In this document: positions 37,149-50,200 of the stretch, piece after piece | Position numbering within the stretch: the stretch's first letter is position 1 | How the letters are laid out: the number at the start of each line of letters is the position of its first letter | Assembly: GCF_030463535.1 (NCBI RefSeq) | Contig: NC_132881.1 | Location: 42,906,344 to 42,970,343 of the forward strand | Origin: Salminus brasiliensis | Lineage: Eukaryota > Chordata > Actinopteri > Characiformes > Bryconidae | DNA length: 64,000 nt | Direction: 5' to 3' | The notes under the pieces: generated by a model | What the model saw: only the letters and a program-made list of their open reading frames with translations | What the model was told of the DNA's origin: nothing | Databases searched by the model: none | Position numbers and translations under genes: made by a program

Positions 37149-40100
37149 AGAGGAAGACAGTTGCTCTACATAACCAACCAAGAGGGAAGGAAAGATGGGG
37201 AAAACGAGCAGCCTCGCTCAGTCTCATTTCTGCTTTCTGGGACAAAAAAGAAGCACGAACAAGGCCAGGACACTCACGCATCTACGAGTCATGCATGGAT
37301 ATGCAGAAACACACACACACACACTCACCTGGAAGTACGTGCATCTTATAGAGGAGTTTTAGTTTCTCAGTCAGGTCACCATGGCACAGAACACCTACAA
37401 CACAAAGTGAGCAAGTCAGACACTGCAGCTGCACACATGAAAAAGTAAACACTGCCTCAGATACATCAGGGTTTACAAGCAAAGCACAAGTCATTTAAAG
37501 CAACATTATGAAGCTTCAGAATCATACAGATGCTCCACTGACTGTAATAGGGAGACTAGCGTCCCTATTGTTGCCACTCCGGGCCGGGACGCTGCTCCTG
37601 CACTGCGTAACTTGAAGTGGTGAAGTGGGCAGGAAAACGCTCAGGAGAACTGTGTAATGCTGCGTAACCCGAGTCATATTAGTGTCAAATCCTGTAGTAT
37701 TACTCTACAGCCTCAGTCCACATGCTTCTCTCATTTTCTCACTCTCAGCTTGTCCAGAAATGCATGTGTAAAGCGTGTGAATTACATTTACAGACTGTAG
37801 CCTACAGTCGATTTAAGCCCCTGCCATACATGCTCATGGTACACTCCTTAAACAATGCGGCAAAAATATCGCTCTCTTGCATTTTAATGGCTGCTAATGT
37901 GCTAAACTGATGTAGCATCACCAGCACTACATTTTAGTGATGTTTAGTGTTGGGGTTTGGAAAATCTGGGTCAATGCAGAGAGTCAGTATTTTTCTACAC
38001 ACCTATTTACAACCCTGTTATTTTACCTCTGAGTGGAACAAGCTCAAGGGCTCATGACAAAAAAGCACTGCTTTTATTGGCTGGTTTACAGCACCCTGAC
38101 AGTAGCCACATCACATTAGCCATGCAGCACAGCACAGCTTAGCCTAGCCTAGCCTAGCTCTGTAACAAAAACAAATCATTTTTTGTAATTATTTTCAATT
38201 ATTTGCTTATTATATGCTTAGCAACCAGTCGGACTAGTCTTCCTTCTCCATTCAGCTTCGCATTGGCTTTTAGCCTTCTTTGGCTTCTGTCATGCCTGTC
38301 CCTGTTTTGTGTCACCATGTGCTCTCAAACTTCTTGTCTGTCTTAGTCCCTCCTGTTCATCAGTGTTCCCACCTGTGCCTCCTCTGTAGCCACGCTCCCT
38401 TGTTAGTCCCAGGTGTCCTTTGTTAGTCCCTGTATAAGTACCTCTTTGATTGCGCATTCCCTTGTCTAGTCTTGTACGTGATCATGATGGTTCACAGTGG
38501 TTTTGCTCGGCTTGTTTTGTTCTGGTTTTGGCTGTTTCTTGTCTCTCCTTGTTCTGTTTGGTTTTAACTTCATTAAAAACCTGCATTTATGTCCACCTCC
38601 GCCTCCAAGCTCCACACACTGTGACAGCTTCAGCCATTCAGCAGCCGTTAAGTTCAGCCTCAAAAGGCTTTCCCTAGTGGGCTGGGTTTACGTAAATTTT
38701 GGGGGCGTAAGTAAAATGAGCCAGGAATTGCCTAATTTGAGGTAACGTGCTTTACGTATGCACATCGACTTTAATTTGATGACTGTTTCATACAGTTTTA
38801 GGGTTTTTTAGGGAACTGTCAATACTCATCTATGCTAGCATATCTGCAGTTAGGATCTCCATTCTAGGGCACCTTTTAAAGTAGTTGTCCATAAGCACAT
38901 TGTATTGTGTTGGTTTCTGGCAAACTGACTGCTTCCACACGTTTGACACATCTGAAGTGTCCACACACTTATAAAGACCTAGATTCACACAGCACATTCC
39001 TGCCCGACACTCACCCAGGCCGGTGATGAACTCTCTGAAGTTGATGAGTGCGTCAGCGTTCTGGTCGAGCAGGCGGAAGAAGCGCATGGCCAGGCTGTCG
39101 GTGTGTGTGCCACTGGCCCAGGAGAAGAGCACAGTGAACAGGCCTTTAAACTGCTCCAGGTCCATGCGGTACTGCTCCAGGTAGGGTAGGCTGGGGTCGT
39201 GGCGGTCCATGGGGTTACTTGTGCCCCCCCAGTAACAGCTGGTCAAGTGTTCAGCCTGGGGAGTAACCAGAGGAGGGGCAAAGACATTGAAGACATGAAG
39301 CGTTTAATCAAGAACTTTCAACTGTGAAGATCACACCAGTCACACAGGGTACGAAGCACACAGCCCCATAATGGCTGTTCAAAATCGGACATCAAAGTAA
39401 AACCAAACCAGGCCTGGCTGGCTGACTCCATTGGGTCTGATAAAAACTGTTGGATATTGTCCCTTTCCATTGAAAAACATGTATCTCCAAATTTGCAACT
39501 TTACAGCATGAGGGAAAAACATTCTTAACTTTCATTGGAAGTCAACGTAAAAAAAAATAATCTGAATTATTTTAGAGGATTTCTATTGGTCCAATAATCC
39601 TTCTTTCATTATACATTGTGTAAAGAAGCTACATGGTTCAAACAATGGAGAAAACTAAAAACTCCATTGTCTGCACCTTTTTCATTGGACAGCAGAAATA
39701 TGCAGCCACAATTCTGTGGCCGTCACACAATAACCTTGTATCTCTATTTTTGTCATTTTTGGTTTTGAATCTGAATCTGGCTCTTGTTCTTTATATTGTA
39801 TCAACATTTCATGATGAATAGACCAATAAAATGTCTCCAAAAATATCTTTTTTACACTGATTTCCACTGAAAGTCTCCTGTAAAGTTGCTATTTTGAGGT
39901 TATAAGATTATGGCATGAGAAGGACAAATTGTACCCCAATTAAATGAACAGAATTGCATCAATAAATGGAGGAAAATATAGTAAAGCACTGAACAAAACC
40001 TTAATGCTGTCATTAGTGCACTATAGGAATACACAATATTGTTATGGTCATGTATGAATCATATTATATGATTTGCTATTTGCCGGTAATTGCTTAAAAG

Positions 40101-43100
40101 AAAAATTAGCATTGGTTTGGACATCGGATTTGATGTATTAACTGAAATCCACTGTCAGAGCACCATCTACCCACCCGGAGACAGCATGGCCAATTGTGCC
40201 CTCTCGGACTCCGGCAGCTGATGGCGAAGCAGCATGGCTCAGGATTCGAACTCGCAACCCCTGGGCCATAGTGGCAGGGCATAGTAGATCGCTACGCCAC
40301 TCTGAGCCACGCTGACTCACTCCAAAGCCACCCCTAAAATGTAATATTTAATTTTCTCTCATTTCAGAAATAGTAAAAGCTTCCTGAGCCAGTGTGAAGC
40401 TTTAGGTGGGTGTGCTTCCAGACTTCCAGTCTAATAAGATCCTTCTCCATGCAAGAAGACTTGCAAAGGCAAAACGCATCTCTAACTGCATTAACCTCCA
40501 AGTTAGGCTCAATTTGAATACATTGGCCCAAAACTCAGATAATCCCAGAACATTTCAGATGGGTCAGCACTGGTAGACTAACAGCACTCACACACTTTTT
40601 AGTCCCAAATTACACATTTTATTCATGTTTAAATATTGTCAGATAATTACTGGAAAATTTGTAAATATACTGGATATCACAATTGTCCCACAACTCCCAT
40701 ACCGGTGCATCCGGTGCATATTGGTCCCATTTTCCCTGTGAACTATCAACCCAAAGTTCTTCATTCCTAGTTAGTGTCTGATAGCACCGTCCTCCATAGC
40801 GCCAGGCTGTGGAGTAACAGCAGCAATATTTTGTGGAGTTAAGTGGGCTTATGAAGGTATAAATCGCAGTGTGGGAAAGAGCCAGAAGGGAGCTGTAAGC
40901 ATCTCAGTGGCCCATAACTGAGTGTGTGGCAGCTAATGGCCAATGATGGAGAGCTGGGGAAGAGAAGGGTGGAGCATGAAGTCAAACTGTAACTCACTCA
41001 CTAATACAGACCATGCCCCCCAGCTGCCTCTTCAGCCCCAGAATGATGGATAGCATCTCCATCAAACTCTCTCTCCAACACACACGTGTGCAGGCTGCTA
41101 CTGACTGTCCTGTGAGCAGTGTTGGGGAAAACTACTAGCTGTTTAACTACTTCATATACAGTACGTACAGTCTGTGGAGAGCTGAGGGTTTAGACACAGA
41201 AATAGTTCAGCAATCTTCTACCTAAACCGCAGATGATTGGCCAGGACAAGTTTGTTTGATCTGGTCTGGAGCTACAAGCTAACAAGTAATGGAGGCTTAT
41301 CCTAGCAATTAGCATCATGCAGATGCTAATTGCTTAACAATTCAACATAGTTTAAAGTAAGTGGGCACGTACACTATATTGACAAAAGTATTGGGACACA
41401 TGTTCATTCATTGTTTCTTCCGAAAATCAAGAGTATTAAAAAGAGCTTATCCTACTTTTGTTGGAGTAACTGTCTCTACTGTCCAGGGAAGAAGACTTTC
41501 TACTAGACTTTGGAGGAACATTGCTGTGAGGATTTGATTTAAAGAGCATAATGAAGTCTGGATGTTGGATGATGATCACAACCCCACCTCATGCCCAACT
41601 CCCCAGCTCATTTCAGAAGTATTGGATGGAGCACCAACCATCATTCCAGAGAACACAGTTCTTCCACTGCTCCACAGCTTAATGCTGGGGGGCTTTATAC
41701 ACTTCTAGCCCATACCTAGCATTAGGCAGCATAGTCCCAATAGGTTCATGTTTGTTTAGCTCCAGAGAGTCCTATTCTATTGGCAGTACTTCTCAACAGG
41801 GACTAGACAAGCTGTGTGTATCAACATCTGTATTAGCAATGTATGCAACTCAAAGTAGCTAAATGCATTCATTAGAAGGGGTGTCCACAAACATTTGGAA
41901 ATACAGTGCATTTAGGCATGCAGTTTGCATAATGCTAACAGGGGTATAAACGTCCATCACTTCTTTATTTAATTTTCATGAAACTATGCCATCTAGTTCT
42001 GCGCTATACAAAATGATGAGGTCAAGCAGTATTATGCAAGAATTGATACTTGCTGCTCCTGGGCTCCCCCTACAGTAGGGGAGAGTAATTTACTTTTACA
42101 CCACTGCCATAAATACAAATCAAGCTGGACATGTGCATTTGTTGACAAGCTGAGAGATGCAGAACGGCCTCTGAAAGTGAAAGAAGCATGTGGACTGAGG
42201 TGGCATGATTTTAAAGCTGATATTTTAAGGTACAGCTGCTATATAATGTTGCTATAAAGCACATATTATTTACATTATGAAGGTGGTCCACCAACACTGG
42301 TCTTGACATACCTTAAAGAGTGAGTAAAGTTCCTCCAGTTCATCAATTGTAAAGGACGTCTCTGTTACAATGGTGCGAACCTGCAGAACAGGGGAGATTG
42401 TGGGTGAAAGAATGCATCAGATAAGGACAGAAGATACTATCCATTGCATATTGAAACTTGTGTGTTTACCTAAAGAGCCAAGTTGTCCATACTTAAAAAA
42501 ACTAACACCTGCCGTCATCACTGGTGACAGGAGCCAGTGAGTACTGTAATGTAATGTGCATTTACTGTCATTTATACTCAGTATGATGGAATTCTCCTCT
42601 ATTTCAGAGGAAATAGTCAGATATGACCCTGGAGCAGAGAGAGTTAAGGGTCTTGCTCAAGGGCTCAAACAGTGGCAGCTCAGAGGAATTTGGTATAGAA
42701 ACCACAACCTAGTGATCAATTACCTAGTGCTGTAACCAATGAGCCACCACTGCCCACGAACACAGCCGAACAGGAACTTGAACCCTGGACCCTGAGATTA
42801 AAAATCCAATGCTATGTTGACTGAGCTATCCAGGCCCATGTGCTTGGAGACAAAAAGAGCTTGGAAGGACTGTGTATAACAGTGGGCACTGGCTGTTTTA
42901 TCCTGCTGTTGGAGGAATTGGAAATTGAGTTTCGTGTGTAGTCATTTACAGAAAAGGACATCTGTCTATTAAAGGATTAAAAATAAACTTTTTTAAGCCT
43001 TTTTAATGCCTGTATTTATGAGTGCACATCCACACTGTACCAAATCCACACTGACTAACACCACATTCTGAGACTACAACTAAAATTAGCACCTAATGAA

Positions 43101-43581
43101 AATGGCCCATTAGGCACATTAGGCGCATGATCCCCGATAGATAGATAAATACATAAAACAAAAAGTCATGTAAAGAAATATTACATAAGAGCGGACTTTT
43201 CTAAACCTTCAGAGCAGTCGCAGTCCTGGTGTTTATGACTGGTAGCAAATGGGAGCTTCCCCTGTTCCTGAGGGAATTCACACAGTGTTGACTCTGTGTG
43301 TGTGTGAGTGTGTGTATAGTAACAGCTTCATGATCATGTGCTTGGAGACAAAAGCACAACACAAGTGTGTGTGTATGGAGTCTATTCTTCACCCTAAATC
43401 ACCGACATCAGCTAACAGGAGCGCCTCAGTCCACTTGTGTCTAATTAAAGCTTTTCAGCTTGGAGGATTGGAGTGCCAAATAAATTGGCATTGCTGTATC
43501 TACGGAAAATTGGCCATGGATGCTTTTCCAGGATAAAAAAAACATCACTTTTAGACTATATTCCAACATCAAACAGTGTAG

Positions 43582-43637
<56 letters not shown>

Positions 43638-45712
43638 ATAGGGTCATTACCACGTTGCGCTTAGTGGTGTCCTCGATGGTCTGGATGACCCTGAGCCTCT
43701 GTTTGAAGCGCATTTGCTCAATCACATCTGCTCGAATGAAGCCAAATTTCTGTAAATGTCAAAGAGAGAAGGAGGGGAGTGAGACATGAGGAGGGGAAAA
43801 GAGAGACATCCAGTCAACTGAGAACGGATCAATGTAATCTGCCTGCAACCGCTTAGCACTTAGCTAAACAAAAGCAACTGCACACCTCATAGGAGCCGCG
43901 GACCAGTTTGAAGATGTCCACCTCAGGATGAGGCTCTCCATCGTCTGTGAGGAGGGAGTGGAGATGTGGGATTGGTGGCAGGGTGCTGTCCTTATTGGTC
44001 ACACTGTCCAGATACCTATATACACACATACAATGATTTTCTATGTATTTAATGCTACACTTACAACAAACATCAGTAAGATCATGAAATTCAAACTATA
44101 TAGTGCACTATTTTGGGATATGTGGGAAACTATATAGTGCACTCTTTTGGGATATGTGGGATAATACACAGTTCACTATTTTGGGATATGTGGGATAATA
44201 CACAGTTCACTATTTTGGGATATGTGGGATAATACACAGTTCACTATTTTGGGATATGTGGGAAACTATATAGTGCACTCTTTTGGGATATATGGGATAA
44301 TACACAGTTCACTATTTTGGGATATGTGGGATAATACACAGTGCACTATTTTGCAATCTGCAGGAAACTCTATAGTGCACTATTTTGGGATCTGCAGGAA
44401 ACTCTATAGTGCACTATTTTGGTATATGTGGGAAACTACATAGTGCACTATTATGTGGGAAACTACATAGTGCACTATTTTGGGATCTGCAGGAAACTAC
44501 ATAGTGCACTATTCTGGACTGCTTTGGGCTGGGTGTGTAATGATATCCTATTCACTAGAGAATGCACTATTTTGGGCTGTGTAGGAATTACATAATGCAC
44601 TATTTTTGACTCAGGTACAAAACCATACCCAATTCACTAATCTACACAACACTGCGCTAATCTTCTGTCTCCCTGACCTGCCCAACACCGTCATGGCCTC
44701 TCCATCATCTTTGCAGTTGAGAAGCTGGTGAATATTGGCGTCCAGGACAGACAATGCCAGCTGGAAGATGAGTTTGATGCCCTCGTAGAAGAAGCAGTCC
44801 ACCACCACCACAGCGCTTTCGAAGGGCATGACAGACAGGAAGAGTGTGAGGAACCAGGACAGAGAGATGGTGGAGATCACACCCAGCTCCTGCATGCAGT
44901 CATACAGCTGAGGCACGTAGACACGAGCGAGCTCCTCAAACACACCCTGATCTACTAACGCACCTGAGGGGAGAAGACCCACAAACACATAAAGGGCGGC
45001 ATAAGACTGCTGATTAAGATCTGCATTTACCAGACATAAACATTTAGCATCACATAATCAATGCTAGACTACATTAATAAGAATTTTTAGATGGTGCAAA
45101 TTTGATAATGCAGCCTGCTGTACTGTGAAGACACCTGTGGGCTGGCCTAAAGGCAAGCTGCTTTTATTATTAATTTATTAATTAGTTCAAACTTTTGGAC
45201 AGAAGTATTGGGACACCTGCTCATTCATTGTTTCTTCCAAACTCAAGGGTATTAAGAGTTTTTTGCTTCTGTTAAAGTAAGTTGAAGGTGTTCTACTAGA
45301 TTTTGGAGCATTGCTGTGAGTATTTGATTGCATTCAGCGAAAAGAGTTACTACTGAGATCAGGATGTCGGATGGTCACTACCATACCTCATCCCCAAACC
45401 CTCCTCAACTCATTCTAGAGAACAAAGTCCCACGGCTTTATAACCCACTAGCCCTCTAGCCAACAGCTTCATGTTTATCTGCTCTAGGGAGTCCTATTCT
45501 ATTGGTAATACTTCTCTACAGGGACTAGACAAGGTGTGTGTGTGCATTTGCACATCTGTATCAGCAATGCGTGCAACTTGAAGTAGCTGAATGCCTTCAT
45601 TAGAAAGGGTGTCCACAAACATTTGGACATATAGTGTATAATGTGATTAAAACTTAACACATGCAGAACTACCAGTGTCCATAAGTGTGTTTTTTGTGTC
45701 TGCAGTGAATTG

Positions 45713-45746
<34 letters not shown>

Positions 45747-47200
45747 CTGACCGACAACTCTGGTGTTGTAGTAGTCCGGCAGCATCCGCTCACACAGCGC
45801 CACCAGCAGCCAGAACGCCTCCTCCTCTTTAGCATAGAGCAGCAGAACTGATGTCACGATGTTCATCGCCTGGCCAGAGACAACAACTCTGTCTATACAC
45901 CACCAACACTGCTCCCATCTACTGTGTGTGTGTGTGTGTGTGTGTGCATAGCAGTTTCTGCAGAAAGTGCATGCAAAGGGTTGGGGTTTGCTTGCAGGTG
46001 AAGGTAGTCAGTGTAATACTGGGTGAAGGTGCATGTGGGTTTGTAACCAGTGGTGGTGGTGGTGTAGTGGAAGGCACAGGACACACGCCATAAGCACACA
46101 TGCTATTAACCAAAATGAGTGTGTGTCTGTGTGTGTGTGTGTGTGTGTTTGTTTGTTTTCATACATTAAAAAAATAACCTTGCACTTGCACCATTTCCAA
46201 GACCCCAATTACACATGGTCTCATATGTCCTATTTGTCCCATATATACATGTCTACAGTTGTGGTTGGAAGTTTACATACTCTCACCATGGATATGAATC
46301 TCACGTGTGTGTGTGTGTGTGTGTGTGTGTACCTGGCAGTAGCCAATGTTGGGGTTGCGGAAGGCGTACGCAGTCAGAACTCTCCTGAGGGCAGCGATGC
46401 CCATCTCATTCTGAAAGGCCGGATGCTCCGGGAGCGAGCGGTGAAGATCCCGCTCTATCTCCTCAGTAGCCAGATTATACTTCCCCATAGACTTCTCCAC
46501 CAAATCCTCATAATAACCCGGGTGAGTGGCCATCTCATTAATCGCCCCTGTGCACACAACACACAAACACACACACACACACATTAGTTTCAGCCTTGTC
46601 ATGTAAACAGGAAATGGTTTTAAGTCAAAGAGTTGACTGTGCGTGTGTGTGTGCGAGTGTGTGTACTATTATGACAAGCACACAGAGAAAGTAGGCCAAC
46701 AGGTGGGTGTAACCATGCATGCAGTGGTGTGTGTATATACATGAAAATAGATCAAACGAGTGTGTAAAAGCAGATAAACACTGTGGCCAGTTCCTCCTCC
46801 CATTTAAACTCAATTTACTGAAAATCACTACAGATTCTCCAGCAATTTAAGAACTGCAGAAGGAAAATATGTTAGACTAAGGCTCAAAGTCAAAGTCTGA
46901 GTCAAGTCAAAGTCAACTTTATCATCATTCCTTCTCAACACAGGAGTGTTCAGGTAGAAAGCCACCCAAAGACACACAGAGCACCATGGTTCCTACTTTC
47001 AGGTAGTTTGGCGGCTGCTATGGTGTTGCTAGGAGGTTGGCAAGGTTTCCCAAATTAATGGACCAATAGAAATGCTCCAAAATGACCTTGAACCCAATCC
47101 TTTTACACTGACTTCCACTGAAAGTTTCGTAATACTTGTGGAAAGTTGCCATTTTGAAGATACAAGGGTTTTGTTGGACAGATATCTATATTAAAACTTG

Positions 47201-47245
<45 letters not shown>

Positions 47246-50200
47246 TCTGTCCAACTGGACTTTCCACTTGCATTCAAGTCACAAAGGCCTTGCTAATTTG
47301 TTAAAAACTGTTAAAAAAATATTTATGCTGATTCGTGACCTGAAACCAAGCAATAAATAAATTCTATGCAAATGCAATAGTTCTGTACATACTCACATAT
47401 AGTACACATGTGTGCTCTAGTAATCTTCTGTGAGCAGCATGAACACACTCCTTGGTGTGTGTGAGGCTGTGTGTGTGTGTGTGTGTATGAATGGAAGTGC
47501 ATTTGTCTTACCAGAGAACAGCAACCACAGCTCTCCTCTCATGTTCTCTGGGATGCCTTTGAGCACCAGCTCTTTGGTCTTCTCAGTGCGATACATACAC
47601 ACTCCCTGCCCATACTCCGCAAAGTGATTCTTCCAGGCCTGCTCCTTCAGAAACTCCTTAGCCTGAACACACATTAGCGCACACACATGAACACACACAG
47701 AGTTACACAACAGGGGCTTTCATTTAGCTGCAGTACCCCACAGCAGTCTTGCCTTTAAAGTTAGCTATTAGACCAAATTTAGATTTTTGTGTTGACCTGG
47801 TTTTAGATACTTCTGCACTTGGTCTTGTCTCGGTCTCGATCATTTCCTTTTGAAGTTAGTGGTTAGTAACAGTAGAAAACTAGGCTGTCAAAGTTAATGT
47901 GCTAATAAAAAAGTTAAGGTGATAAATTAGAACGACATGACAAGTTTTAACATTGAAGTGCTGGCTGTATGTTGCGAAGAAAAATATAGAAATTTTGAGT
48001 GTAGCCCTCAAATACAGCCTGTTTGGCCTTTAAAGCAACACTGCGTGGCTCCAATTCCCCTCTAAACAACCTCCACTGTAACAAGAATACATGAACTGTA
48101 TGAAAGACAGCGAGAGGCAGAACTATTGACTGTATTACATATAAAAAACTCAAACTAAACCCCTGTAGTCGTGCAGCATCACTTCTAGGAGAAAATATTC
48201 AACTGTCATCATCCCAGAATCATAATCCCATAATCTCCATTATTTGTGCACTACTGGCTCTATAATGGCGCATAGTGCTTGGACCCCTGTGATTGCCACT
48301 CGCGATGGTGTATACTCAACTCTCATAGCAGCACTGACATCACACAGAAATCTGAAATTGAAAGTTTTCTATCTCTGCCATAACATTAGTACCACTGAAA
48401 GGTAATACATTTCAAATACATTGATTATCTATATCAACAGTGGGATCTGTCAAGGGATGGGATCTATTAGGCAGGAGGTAACGGTCAGTTCCCGAGGGCG
48501 ATGAAGGTGTTAGAAGGAGGAAAAATTGGCAAGCGTAAGAATCTGAGACACTTTACAAAACTGTAATGGCTAAATGACTGGGTCAGAACATCTGCAAAAC
48601 ATCAGGCAGGTGGTGATGTTTTTTTTTTTTTTTTTTGGTATGCAGTGGTCAGCATATGTGCTCCAAGAAAAGACAACCAGTGAACCGGCAACAGGGTCAT
48701 GATTACCTATGGCTCACTGGTACAATTAATGGAGGTCCCACCTCACAACTTACAGGGCTTACAGGATCTGCTGTTAATGCCTTTGTGCCAGATACCACAG
48801 GGCAAGTCCATGCCTCGAAATGATCAGATCTGTTTAGGCAGGTGCTAATGTTATGGCTGGTTGAAAATATATCAACAATTTTAATGATCATTTACGCTTG
48901 ACGGCCATATCACAGAACATTATGAGGTCTTACGCTCACTGCTCATTAGCATAACACTGCATGTGATAATACTGGATGTTAATATGGCTACGATTAATTG
49001 CCTGTAGGTTCAGGAGCAGTGGCTGAGCAAGGCCATGTAGCACATTTATATGGGAGCTTTTATAGAATACTTGAACACTTGCTGCTTTGGTCCACTTACT
49101 CCCTTTCACTCTCTCTTACTCTCTCTCTCTCCACTCACCCACTCAGGTCAGTCCTTGAACTTGAACTTCTGTGCACATGTATGAGTGTGTGAATGTGTGA
49201 GTGTGTGTATGGACAGAGTTGAAAGCCTTACAGAGGCTGGCTTTACTATGTTACACATACATGCTTTACATGTAGGTATAGGTCATTCTATCATTCTGCA
49301 CAGGTTTTAATGTTTAAGGTCCCAGATGTTTTATATAGTATTATATTGCATTTATATAATTTTGATTGTATTATTTAATTCATTTTTTTATTTTGAAATT
49401 AGTTTCCAGGTTTGGGAATTTGCCAAGTGCTGACTTGTCCAATCTGTTTTAATCTCCTGTCAAATTAGTTTTACAACTTACAGCTTTATTATACCTATAA
49501 ACCTTCCCATTATTATTTCTGTAATGGAGTATGTGTGTGTACCAGTTTGGGGTTGAACTCCTCGGGTGAGCGCCGACGGTACATGGTCATGAGGGCCTGT
49601 GTTGCCGTGGGAACGCTGTTGTCGTTGAGGTTGAACTGGCGCTCGCTCTCGCCCTCTGAGCCGAGACTGCTGCGCTGAGGACTGCAGGAAAGCAGACTGC
49701 CCTGCTGGGAGTACACCTGGACACACACACACACACACACATACACGTACAAGCATACGCATACATTAGTATACATAAATAAATGAAGTCATTACTACAG
49801 AACTACAGAGACAGCAAAGACAAACACATGTTTACTGTAAAAGGTCCATTGTAAAATGGTCAGTGTAACAATAGCACAGCTGTACCATGAGTTTAACACA
49901 GAGTAAGCTACATTACACACTGACGTGTCATATGTCATGGAACAGGAACTAGTTATCGTGGCCTGCATTCAGTGTGGATGTGATTTCTGCCACAGTCGCT
50001 TGTCTCTTTGTACGGACAATTCTAGCCAAACGGCACCGGTCACTATCATTACCGTCCACTGTGGGTGGTAATGCCTTCTATTTATTTATTTATTTATTTT
50101 TCTCCCCCCCCCCCCCCCCCCAATTCTCCCGACACTAGGAGGGGAAGGACTTAACAAGCCAGTAACAAGCCAGTCACCATCTCCTTCTCTAACTGCCACC

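Noticed and set aside
36756-37448. 230-codon plus-strand frame antisense to tbc1d9
   Set aside because: It is the longest unexplained frame, but it crosses GA and CA microsatellites and antisense exon O, and matches no family I recognise. A chance frame is the simpler reading; spliced plus-strand RNA-seq reads would reopen it.
46033-46587. 184-codon plus-strand frame
   Set aside because: It is held open by GT/CA microsatellites and antisense tbc1d9 exon H.
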